Of a stretch of DNA of 8,429 bases, positions 1-5,932 are shown in pieces. The stretch covers positions 1 through 8,429 of the forward strand of contig JAKAMD010000141.1 of the NCBI GenBank assembly GCA_021823875.1, given 5' to 3'. Each line of letters starts with the position of its first letter. The first letter of the stretch is position 1. The DNA is from Pseudomonadota bacterium. GTDB taxonomy: Bacteria > Pseudomonadota > Alphaproteobacteria > Rhizobiales > Xanthobacteraceae. The position numbers and the translations under genes were made by a program. The notes under the pieces are model-generated. The model saw only the letters and a program-made list of their open reading frames with translations. It did not search any database and was not told the origin of the DNA.

Positions 1-446
<446 letters not shown>

Positions 447-506
447 GGCAATCCTTTCGTCTCGCGCGAACGAGCAACGCGAACGGGAGTGAGTGGAACG
501 GCCGTG

Positions 507-535
507 GCTATAACAGGCCCAGGCCGGCCTCGCAA
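507..535 (-). promoter_or_regulatory. Candidate sigma70-type promoter of ahcY
   Basis: On the minus strand, TTGCGA (530-535) and TATAGC (507-512) are separated by exactly 17 bases. This is a reasonable match to the -35 and -10 consensus. It would start transcription near position 500 and give a leader of about 54 bases before the ahcY ATG. The call rests on consensus matching only. An upstream promoter reading through from the HPr gene could also contribute. Confidence 0.5.
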
Positions 536-542
536 TCGATAT

Positions 543-558
543 ATAAAGATTTCTTTAT
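543..558. promoter_or_regulatory. Perfect 7-2-7 palindrome upstream of ahcY, possible SAH-responsive operator
   Basis: ATAAAGA and TCTTTAT flank a 2-base centre, giving a perfect AT-rich palindrome in otherwise GC-rich DNA. It lies 7 bases upstream of the candidate -35 box of ahcY. SahR, an ArsR-family repressor that responds to S-adenosylhomocysteine, is known to control ahcY and methionine genes in many Proteobacteria through AT-rich palindromes. Assigning this site to SahR is inference: I cannot check the lineage's consensus here. A position upstream of the -35 box would be unusual for a simple repressor, so either the promoter call or the mode of action may differ. Confidence 0.6.
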
Positions 559-595
559 GTAGCTTCGGTGGCGCCGGCGGGCAGGAGCGAAGGAT

Positions 596-910
596 TTATT
601 CCTCTTCGCCGAAACGGTCGGCCACCAGCGCGCAGAGCGCATCCAGCGCGGCGGCGGCCTGCGGCCCATTGGCGCTGATCGTGATGGTCGTACCGGGGGC
701 GGCGGCCAGCATCATCAGGCCCATGATCGAGGTGCCGCCAACGGTTTCGTGGCCGCGGGTGACGGCGATCTCGGCCTGGAACTGCTCGGCGGTCTGCACG
801 AATTTGGCGGAAGCGCGGGCGTGCAGACCCTTCTTGTTGACGATCTCGACCTCGCGCACCAGCGGCGCGACGCCCTCGGAATCGCCCTGCGTTGTCGCGG
901 GATCGCTCAT
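596..910 (-). CDS. ptsH: HPr-family phosphocarrier (NPr-like) of the regulatory PTS
   Basis: A small cytoplasmic phosphocarrier of 104 residues. It takes phosphate from enzyme I (PtsP-type EI-Ntr in this group) at a histidine and passes it to EIIA proteins. The N-terminal extension of about 17 residues precedes the domain core. The active-site motif NKKGLHARAS (25-34) puts the phospho-His at His30. GGTSIMGLMML (58-68) contains Ser61, the equivalent of the Ser46 phosphorylated by HprK. The ATG start (910-908) overlaps the stop codon of the EIIA gene in ATGA, and no strong ribosome binding site is seen, so translational coupling is likely. Presence of both phosphorylation sites next to hprK supports an intact kinase-HPr circuit. 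Naming varies (ptsH, npr, ptsO); the family is certain. Confidence 0.95.
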   Translation of the reverse strand: MSDPATTQGDSEGVAPLVREVEIVNKKGLHARASAKFVQTAEQFQAEIAVTRGHETVGGTSIMGLMMLAAAPGTTITISANGPQAAAALDALCALVADRFGEEE

Positions 911-1308
911 TTACCGTTCAGTACGCGGCTGGCGATGGTGCAGTATTTGCGCCCGGCTTCCTGGGCGGCAGCGACGGCGTCCTGCAGCGGGCAGGTTTCG
1001 CGCACCTTGGCGAGCTTGATCAGCATGGGCAAATTGATGCCCGCCAGCACCTCGACCTTGGGCTGGCTCATCACCGAAATCGCGAGGTTGGACGGGGTGC
1101 CGCCGAACATGTCGGTCAGAATGACCACGCCTTCGCCGCCATCCACCCGCTTCACCGCGTCGAGGATGTTCTTGCGGCACTGCTCGATGTCGTCGTCGGG
1201 GCCGATCGTGATCGTCTCGATCTGACGCTGGGGTCCCACCACGTGCTCCAGCGCCGAGCGAAACTCGACGGCCAGGCGGCCATGGGTAACTAGTACAAGG
1301 CCGATCAT
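907..1308 (-). CDS. manX: PTS EIIA component, mannose (EIIA-Man) family, regulatory
   Basis: A 133-residue single-domain EIIA of the mannose family. It accepts phosphate from HPr on His9 (MIGLVLVTHGRLA, residues 1-13). Other family marks are the ILTDMFGGTPSN loop (63-74) with Asp66, and the EVLAGINLPML stretch that follows. No EIIB, EIIC or EIID sugar-transport partner is nearby, so the protein most likely serves as a regulatory readout rather than in sugar uptake, as described for the rhizobial HprK-HPr-ManX system. The frame is open further upstream to 1437, but the ATG at 1308-1306 is chosen because the protein then begins exactly where the family does and a GTGGAG ribosome binding site sits 6 bases before it. 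The end overlaps the HPr start by 4 bases. Confidence 0.94.
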   Translation of the reverse strand: MIGLVLVTHGRLAVEFRSALEHVVGPQRQIETITIGPDDDIEQCRKNILDAVKRVDGGEGVVILTDMFGGTPSNLAISVMSQPKVEVLAGINLPMLIKLAKVRETCPLQDAVAAAQEAGRKYCTIASRVLNGK

Positions 1309-1319
1309 CCCGGACTCCA

Positions 1320-1344
1320 CGTGCGGTCTTTTTTGCACCGCACG
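1320..1344 (-). promoter_or_regulatory. Perfect hairpin touching the EIIA ribosome binding site
   Basis: An 8-base perfect inverted repeat (CGTGCGGT / ACCGCACG) encloses a 9-base A-rich loop on the minus strand. The 3' arm ends at the first base of the GTGGAG ribosome binding site of the EIIA gene. In the mRNA this would form a stable stem directly against the binding site, so it could influence translation. It could also be a DNA operator. It is not an intrinsic terminator in the minus direction, because no T-run follows the stem. Confidence 0.5.
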
Positions 1345-1488
1345 AACGGCTGAGCATTCAGGCTCATCTTTTTCCCCAATGCAAGGGCTTGGGGCGCCAT
1401 ATAAGCGCTCTGCTGCACTGCGGAAAGGAGGGGCCAAGGTCAGGCTCGATGCGTCCGTTATTGGCGGCTGCGATGCTAGGCTGGCAAC

Positions 1489-1506
1489 GGTTAATTTTTC
1501 TTAACC
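1489..1506. repeat. Perfect 6-6-6 inverted repeat GGTTAA/TTAACC
   Basis: GGTTAA and TTAACC flank a six-base T-rich spacer in the gap between hprK and the EIIA gene. On the plus strand the right arm continues as TTAACCAT. The pattern resembles CtrA half-sites, whose classical form is TTAA-N7-TTAAC, but here the spacing is 6. It could be a regulator binding site for the EIIA/HPr genes, since a weak TTGCCA -35-like box follows on the minus strand. TTAACC-containing repeats are also frequent in intergenic DNA of this group, so function is uncertain. Confidence 0.4.
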
Positions 1507-1557
1507 ATACGGCGGCGGGGCAAGGAGGACGCAGCTATCCCAAATCCGCAGGCGAGG

Positions 1558-2007
1558 TCAATCGCCCGCCGCGGTGCCTAGCCAGGCCAGCAGGGCCGGC
1601 AGGGCGGGTGCTCCCGGCGCCACCGCCAGCCGCGGCAGGGTCACGCCTTCGATCGTCGTTTCAAGCGTTTCGCGGGCCGGCAGGCGGTCCGCATCGCTGG
1701 CGGCGAGGTCGATGACGAGGCCAACCACCGCCAACGGCTCATGGGCCAGCCGCCGGATGCCAAGGCCGCGGATCTCGATCAGCCCGGCCAGCGCCGCCGC
1801 CGGACGCACCAGCAGGCCCCCGTGGCGGGCCTCGATCAGGGCACGGTCGTCGGCAACCAGGCGAGCGAACGGCAGCATCCCGGCGCGGCCAGCTTCCAAC
1901 AACTCCCAGGCCAGCGCCGATTTGCCGGCTCCGGACGGCCCGCGGATCAGCACGGCCTTGGCGCCGATCAAAACGGCCGAGGCGTGGATGGTAGATGGTT
2001 CGCTCAC
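1558..2007 (-). CDS. hprK: HPr kinase/phosphorylase, short alphaproteobacterial form
   Basis: HprK phosphorylates HPr on its regulatory serine (Ser61 of the HPr in this window) and can remove the phosphate again. At 149 residues it has only the catalytic domain; the N-terminal domain of the roughly 310-residue Firmicutes enzyme is absent, as is normal in alphaproteobacteria. The P-loop is GPSGAGKS (23-30), LVADDR (50-55) carries the conserved acidic pair, and GLIEIRGLGI (75-84) is the HprK family signature. The start is GTG (2007-2005), overlapping the chvG stop in GTGA. No ribosome binding site is visible, so translation is probably coupled to chvG. Placement directly after the ChvG kinase ties envelope/acid sensing to the phosphotransferase circuit; this coupling is known in rhizobial genomes. 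Confidence 0.94.
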   Translation of the reverse strand: MSEPSTIHASAVLIGAKAVLIRGPSGAGKSALAWELLEAGRAGMLPFARLVADDRALIEARHGGLLVRPAAALAGLIEIRGLGIRRLAHEPLAVVGLVIDLAASDADRLPARETLETTIEGVTLPRLAVAPGAPALPALLAWLGTAAGD

Positions 2008-3803
2008 TTTGCCGGCAGGCGCACGATGAAGCGGGCGCCCAGCACCTTGGGCTCAACGCCGGCGGCGGCGGGAGCCGTGCGATTCTCCGCCCAGACACTG
2101 CCGCCATGGGCCTCGACGATCTGCTTGGAGATCGACAGGCCGAGGCCGGAATTCTGCCCGAAGCCCTGGTCGGGACGATCGGTGTAGAAGCGCTCGAAAA
2201 TCTTCTGCAAGGCATCGGGCGGGATGCCGGGGCCGTCGTCGTCGACCGTGATCTCGACTTCGTTCTTGAGCTTGCGGCAGTTCACCCGCACGGTGCCGCC
2301 GGGCGGCGAGAACGAGCGCGCATTGTCGACAAGGTTGCTGACCACTTGGCCGAGCCGTGAATCGTGGCCGGGCACCTTGAATTCATCCGGCTTGGCGCCT
2401 TCGAAGGAAAGCGTGACGGCGACGTTCTCGTTGCGCACCTCGTTGGCCCCCCGCACCAGCGCGTCGAGCAGTTTGACGAGATCGACCGGGCTCGCCTCCT
2501 GGCGCTGCAATTCGGCGTCGAGACGGCTGGCGTCGGAAATATCGGTGATCAGCCGGTCGAGCCGTTTGACGTCGTGCTCGATGACAGCCAAGAGGCGCTT
2601 GCGGCTTTCATCGGTCTTGGCGAGCGGCAGCGTCTCCACCGCCGAACGCAGCGAGGTGAGCGGATTGCGCAGTTCGTGCGCCACGTCGGCGGCAAAGCTT
2701 TCGATCGCCTCGATGCGGGTATACAGCGCGTTGGTCATTTCGCGCAGCGCGCCGGAGAGATGGCCGATCTCGTCGCGCCGCCGGGTGAAATCGGGAATCT
2801 CGACACGCGCGCGGATGCGCCGGCGCACGCGCTCGGCGCCGTCGGCGAGCCGGCGCACGGGACCCGCGATGGTGCCGGCCAGCAGGATCGACAGCACCAC
2901 CATGACGCCGGCGGCGACCAGGAACACTTTGACGATGGCGAGCCGTTCGGCTTCCACCATGTCGTCGATGTCCGCGCCTTGCGTCGACAGCATCAGCACG
3001 CCGCGCACGGCGCGGAATCGCTGAATCGGTACCGCCACCGAAACGATCACCTCGCCGCGGCTGTTCACCCGCACCATGCTGGCGTGCAGCCCGTCGAGCG
3101 CCTGGCGGACTTCCGGATAGCCCTTGCCGTTCTCCGGGCCGAGCTCCTTGTAGAGCGGCAGATCGCCGTGGCCGAACCAGCGGCGCAGCGCGATGAAGGC
3201 GCGTTCCATCAGGCCCGGCTTCTCCGCGTTGGGCGCCGGCAGGTCGAAGCGCAGCACGTCGCCGCGGCCGTAAAGATTGCGGCTGTCGAGGATCAGCACG
3301 CCGTCGCGGTCGTAGATGCGCGCGCGCGTCTTGGTCGGCGACACCAGCCGGCGCAGCACCGGCGCGACGCGTTCCGGATTGATCGGAAATTCGACGCTCG
3401 ACAGCGCGTCATCCGTCGGCCCGTAGCTCTGTCCGGCCTGCAATTCCAGCAGGCGGTCGGGGTCGATGGTGATGGTATCGTTGTCGGCGGTGGCGGAGGC
3501 GGCAATGGCGCCGGCGATGATCTCGCTCTGCACCAATAGACTTTGCACGCGCGCGTCGATCAGGCCGGCGCGGAACTGCGAGAGATAAAGCACCCCGGTG
3601 ACCAGCGCGACCAGGCCGGCGAGATTGAGAATGACGATGCGGCGGGTGAGGCTGGAAAAGCTCTGCCGCACGAAAAACTGCCAGCTCGAGCGGACCCACC
3701 GCAGGATGGCGCCAAAGCGCCTGCGCTTGGGCGCCGACGCCGGCGCAGCCGGGCCTTCGGCCTCGGCAGTCGATGCGATGATTTCGGCGGTTCGATCGAG
3801 CAC
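2004..3803 (-). CDS. chvG: Membrane sensor histidine kinase ChvG (ExoS-like)
   Basis: Sensor kinase of the ChvG/ChvI system, 599 residues, in the inner membrane; in rhizobia and Agrobacterium it controls acid/envelope-stress, exopolysaccharide and host-interaction genes. Layout: basic cytoplasmic N-terminus (1-53), first membrane segment about 55-75, a large periplasmic sensor region about 78-288, second segment about 290-312, HAMP linker about 313-365, HisKA domain with phospho-His376 in FAADVAHELRNP (370-381), and an ATPase domain with N box SNLVDNA (489-495), G1 DDDGPGIP (521-528), F box FERFY (536-540) and G2 NSGLGLS (551-557). All catalytic motifs are intact. The first possible start is GTG (3803-3801), because an in-frame stop lies at 3831-3833. 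No clear ribosome binding site precedes it, so the exact start is less sure than the family. It ends overlapping hprK by 4 bases. Confidence 0.95.
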   Translation of the reverse strand: MLDRTAEIIASTAEAEGPAAPASAPKRRRFGAILRWVRSSWQFFVRQSFSSLTRRIVILNLAGLVALVTGVLYLSQFRAGLIDARVQSLLVQSEIIAGAIAASATADNDTITIDPDRLLELQAGQSYGPTDDALSSVEFPINPERVAPVLRRLVSPTKTRARIYDRDGVLILDSRNLYGRGDVLRFDLPAPNAEKPGLMERAFIALRRWFGHGDLPLYKELGPENGKGYPEVRQALDGLHASMVRVNSRGEVIVSVAVPIQRFRAVRGVLMLSTQGADIDDMVEAERLAIVKVFLVAAGVMVVLSILLAGTIAGPVRRLADGAERVRRRIRARVEIPDFTRRRDEIGHLSGALREMTNALYTRIEAIESFAADVAHELRNPLTSLRSAVETLPLAKTDESRKRLLAVIEHDVKRLDRLITDISDASRLDAELQRQEASPVDLVKLLDALVRGANEVRNENVAVTLSFEGAKPDEFKVPGHDSRLGQVVSNLVDNARSFSPPGGTVRVNCRKLKNEVEITVDDDGPGIPPDALQKIFERFYTDRPDQGFGQNSGLGLSISKQIVEAHGGSVWAENRTAPAAAGVEPKVLGARFIVRLPAK

Positions 3804-3825
3804 GTCAAAAGCCAGCCGGGTTACC

Positions 3826-3929
3826 CTGGATCACTGGTCCGTTCGTCCTCGCGCATGCGGGGACCCAGTACAGCCCGCTCGGGCTTCGTGTCCTCGGCCC
3901 TGGTTTCCCGCTTGTGCGGGAATGAGCGG
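3826..3929. repeat. REP-like cluster of hairpins between chvI and chvG
   Basis: Three successive hairpins lie in about 100 bases: TCCTCGC-GCAT-GCGGGGA (3846-3863, one T-G mismatch), AGCCC-GCTC-GGGCT (3872-3885) and TTCCCGC-TTGT-GCGGGAA (3905-3922, perfect). The intervening words, such as GGGACCCAGTA and GCGGGAATGAGCGG, are of the type found in dispersed palindromic intergenic elements of Bradyrhizobium and relatives. It therefore looks like a decayed, non-autonomous repeated element inserted between two genes that are usually adjacent. In the transcript the hairpins could act as attenuator or mRNA-stabilising structures. The copy number in the genome cannot be judged from one window. Confidence 0.6.
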
Positions 3930-4011
3930 CGCTTGTTGTCACTCCGAAACTTTACCGCGGATCGTGCGCCGCGTCAGGCGGCCGCACGGTTCCATCGTTA
4001 ACGAAGCGGCT

Positions 4012-4713
4012 TCATTCCTTGAAGCGGTAGCCGACGCCGTAGAGCGTCTCGATCATTTCGAAGTCCTCATCGACCACCTTGAACTTCTTGCGCAGCCGCT
4101 TGATGTGGCTGTCGATGGTGCGGTCGTCGACATAGACTTGGTCGTCGTAGGCGGCGTCCATGAGCGCGTTGCGGCTTTTGACCACGCCGGGCCGCTGGGC
4201 CAGCGCCTGCAGGATGAGGAACTCGGTGACGGTCAGCGTCACCGGCTCGTTCTTCCAGGTGCAGGTGTGGCGTTCCGGGTCCATGCGCAGGAGCCCGCGC
4301 TCCAGCACCTTGGCGGAATCGACTTCCTTGGCCGGCACGCCATCCTTGGCGCCGGTGGCCCGCCGCAGCACCGCTTTCACGCGCTCGACCAGGAGCCGCT
4401 GCGAGAACGGTTTGCGGATGAAATCGTCGGCGCCCATCTTGAGGCCGAACAATTCGTCGATCTCCTCGTCCTTGGAGGTGAGGAAGATCACCGGGATATC
4501 GCTCTTCTGGCGCAGCCGGCGCAGCGTCTCCATGCCGTCCATGCGCGGCATCTTGATGTCGAGAATGGCGAGATCCGGCGGCGACGTGCGGAAACCATCG
4601 AGCGCGCTGGCGCCGTCGGTATAAGTCATGATGCGATAGCCCTCGGCTTCGAGGGCCATCGAAACGGAGGTAAGGATATTGCGGTCGTCGTCGACGAGAG
4701 CGATGGTCGGCAT
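4012..4713 (-). CDS. chvI: Response regulator ChvI (OmpR/PhoB family)
   Basis: DNA-binding partner of ChvG, 233 residues. The receiver domain (about 2-118) has the acidic pocket VDDD (7-10), phospho-acceptor Asp52 in LAILDIKMPRMDG (48-60), Thr79 and Lys101 in the RKPFS motif. The winged-helix domain (about 130-233) has TVTEFLILQALAQRPG and VDDRTIDSHIKRLRKKF, ending in the YGVGYRF strand typical of OmpR-type regulators. The ATG (4713-4711) follows an AGAGGGG ribosome binding site. The gene is the first of the minus-strand set and is divergent from the HugZ-like gene. The 166 bases between them must hold both promoters, but I see no convincing box or operator there. The 208-base gap to chvG contains a REP-like element, so chvG expression may be partly uncoupled. 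Confidence 0.96.
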   Translation of the reverse strand: MPTIALVDDDRNILTSVSMALEAEGYRIMTYTDGASALDGFRTSPPDLAILDIKMPRMDGMETLRRLRQKSDIPVIFLTSKDEEIDELFGLKMGADDFIRKPFSQRLLVERVKAVLRRATGAKDGVPAKEVDSAKVLERGLLRMDPERHTCTWKNEPVTLTVTEFLILQALAQRPGVVKSRNALMDAAYDDQVYVDDRTIDSHIKRLRKKFKVVDEDFEMIETLYGVGYRFKE

Positions 4714-4879
4714 GAGCCCCTCTTGAGCCTCGCTTAGGTGCCTCTAGGCGTGACGTCCCGCGTGTTTGAGCCCATAAACGGGGTCTTAAATGTGGCCTCT
4801 TTGCAACAACTATGTGATTCGGTAGCGATTTCAAGCCCGACAGGGCGAAAGTCGGCCGTATCGCAATGAACGGAATGCC

Positions 4880-5671
4880 ATGAACCCGCAAAGCCCCCTG
4901 CCTGGCGTGATGCCGGGTCGCATCCCGGAAAACGCACCCCAGCCGGCCGATTTCGCCCCCGCGGTGGTGGCCAAAACCTTGCTGCGGGTCACCCGGGCGG
5001 GGACGCTCGCCACCCTGGATCGGAATACCGGTCACCCCTTTGCCTCCCTGGTCAATGTCGCCACCGATGTCGACGGCTCGCCGTTGATCCTGGTGTCGCG
5101 GCTGGCTACCCACACCGCCAATCTGGAGGTCGACGCCCGCGCCTCGCTGCTTCTGGCCGAACACGGCAAGGGCGATGCCCTGACTCATCCCCGCCTGACG
5201 GCGCTGGGCAGCTTTGCGCCGGTCGACCGTGAGGGGGCCGACGAGGCCCGCATCCGCCGCCGCTTCCTGACGCGCCACCCCAAGTCGGAACTCTATGCCG
5301 GTTTCGGCGACTTCGCGTTCTGGCGCATGACGGTGGTATCGGCGCATCTGAACGGTGGCTTTGCGCGCGCCGCCGACCTCACCGCCACCGAGGTGCTGAC
5401 CGATATCGCCGGCGCCGAGACGCTGATCGAGGCCGAAGAGGGCGCCGTTGCGCACATGAACGCCGATCACGCCCAGGCCTGCCAGCTTTACGCCACCAAG
5501 CTGTTGCGGGCGGCCGAGGGAGGCTGGCGCTGCGTCGGCCTCGATCCGGAAGGGCTCGAATTGCAATACGGCCAGACCGCATTGCGGTTGGCCTTTCCCC
5601 AGCGGGTGACGGGCCCGGAGGTATTGCGGGCAGTGCTGAAGCAACTGGCCGAGGCGGCGCGCAACGCCTGA
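4880..5671 (+). CDS. HugZ-like split-barrel protein (pyridoxamine-phosphate-oxidase fold) with DUF2470 tail
   Basis: A 263-residue cytoplasmic protein. Residues about 25-165 form the pyridoxamine 5'-phosphate oxidase-like FMN-binding split barrel, with LATLDRNTGHPFASLVNVATD (43-63), the SRLATHTANL segment (73-82) and the GDALTHPRLTALG motif (98-110). Residues about 182-257 match the DUF2470 domain, with EEGAVAHMNADH (186-197) carrying His192 and His197. Proteins of this layout are annotated as HugZ family; some members bind or degrade heme, while others are of unknown substrate, so the exact role is open. No heme-uptake genes lie nearby. The ATG at 4880 has only a weak CGGA ribosome binding site, and an ATG at 4866 leads only to a six-codon frame. 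It sits between chvI and pckA, in the direction of pckA. Confidence 0.85.
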   Translation: MNPQSPLPGVMPGRIPENAPQPADFAPAVVAKTLLRVTRAGTLATLDRNTGHPFASLVNVATDVDGSPLILVSRLATHTANLEVDARASLLLAEHGKGDALTHPRLTALGSFAPVDREGADEARIRRRFLTRHPKSELYAGFGDFAFWRMTVVSAHLNGGFARAADLTATEVLTDIAGAETLIEAEEGAVAHMNADHAQACQLYATKLLRAAEGGWRCVGLDPEGLELQYGQTALRLAFPQRVTGPEVLRAVLKQLAEAARNA

Positions 5672-5675
5672 GTGC

Positions 5676-5694
5676 CTGATGCGTCAGACATCAG
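5676..5694 (+). other. Weak hairpin just after the HugZ-like gene
   Basis: CTGATG and CATCAG form a 6-7-6 inverted repeat starting 5 bases after the stop codon of the HugZ-like gene. No T-run follows, so it is a poor intrinsic terminator. It may stabilise the 3' end of the mRNA or be chance. Transcription may continue toward pckA. Confidence 0.25.
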
Positions 5695-5715
5695 CGGTAG
5701 CAAATTCGCTGCTGT

Positions 5716-5763
5716 TAATGATGCAATGCAACGTGCGGCTAATGATGCGATGCAATGCGCTGC
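5716..5763. repeat. Imperfect 24-base tandem repeat upstream of pckA
   Basis: Two adjacent 24-base units (5716-5739 and 5740-5763) match at 20 of 24 positions, each beginning TAATGATGC. They carry overlapping nine-base words of the form TGC-N3-GCA or near it: TGCAATGCA (5722-5730), TGCGATGCA (5746-5754) and TGCAATGCG (5751-5759). The array lies roughly 75-120 bases upstream of the TATAAT box of pckA and looks like a multi-site regulator array. PhaR/AniA-type regulators of carbon storage recognise TGC/GCA palindromes of this kind, and rhizobial pckA is also known to be under a LacI-type regulator, PckR. Which of these, if either, binds here is inference. Confidence 0.5.
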
Positions 5764-5838
5764 GCGTGTCACGCATGGCAAATCGTCTTGGCATTCAGGC
5801 GGGTGATGACTATGGTCGCGCGCCTTCGGCCGAGGGGT

Positions 5839-5844
5839 TATAAT
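5839..5844 (+). promoter_or_regulatory. Candidate -10 box of pckA
   Basis: A perfect TATAAT lies in a short AT-rich island, about 86 bases before the pckA start codon. Seventeen bases upstream is TCGCGC, which does not resemble a -35 box. Such a promoter would probably need an activator, which fits the tight control of pckA by gluconeogenic carbon sources. A transcription start near 5851 is expected but unproven. Confidence 0.5.
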
Positions 5845-5861
5845 TATTTGGCCGGTAGTGC

Positions 5862-5908
5862 GGGCCTGAAACAGGTCCAAGAGGGAGATATCGGGCCGAA
5901 TAACGGCC
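5862..5908 (+). promoter_or_regulatory. Two stem-loops in the pckA leader
   Basis: If transcription starts near 5851, the leader contains two hairpins in series. GGGCCTG-AAA-CAGGTCC (5862-5878) has a 7-base stem with one G-U pair, and GGCCG-AATAA-CGGCC (5894-5908) has a perfect 5-base stem. Between them is a purine-rich GAGGGAGA that has no start codon at a useful distance. The structures could affect mRNA stability or access to the true ribosome binding site at 5917-5921. No known riboswitch class is recognised. Confidence 0.35.
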
Positions 5909-5916
5909 TGCCGATT

Positions 5917-5932
5917 GGGAGATCTACGCGTG
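5917..5932 (+). promoter_or_regulatory. Ribosome binding site and GTG start that fix the pckA N-terminus
   Basis: GGGAG (5917-5921) is followed after 8 bases by GTG (5930-5932). The frame also has a TTG at 5915, but that codon overlaps the Shine-Dalgarno itself and has no site of its own. Starting at the GTG gives a protein that begins MQDTGLHNGAFG, which agrees with the usual start of the enzyme in related bacteria as I remember it. Confidence 0.75.

Noticed and set aside
447..595. Possible SAH riboswitch in the ahcY leader.
   Set aside because: If the promoter at 507-535 is right, the leader is only about 54 bases and I see no arrangement of stems resembling the SAH or SAM-II riboswitch classes; the palindrome upstream is better read as a DNA operator.
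2364..3539. A 391-codon plus-strand open frame opposite chvG.
   Set aside because: It lies antisense within the kinase gene, has shadow-type composition and no recognisable motif.
3995..4013. Palindromes TCGTTAACGA and GAAGCGGCTTC next to the chvI stop, as a terminator for chvI.
   Set aside because: The stems are short with no usable loop and no T-run follows on the minus strand, so they do not make an intrinsic terminator.
3598..4737. A 379-codon plus-strand open frame across the chvG 5' end, the gap and chvI.
   Set aside because: It is antisense to two well-supported genes and crosses the REP-like hairpins, which real coding sequence would rarely do.
4835..4855. Short inverted repeats (GCCC/GGGC and CCGAC/GTCGG) between chvI and the HugZ-like gene.
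   Set aside because: The stems are only 4-5 bases, mutually exclusive, and are expected by chance in DNA of this composition.
4067..5644. A 525-codon minus-strand open frame covering chvI and the region antisense to the HugZ-like gene.
   Set aside because: It reads chvI in the wrong frame and the HugZ-like gene backwards; its sequence is rich in Arg, Gly and His as expected of a shadow in GC-rich DNA, and both underlying genes have clear family motifs.
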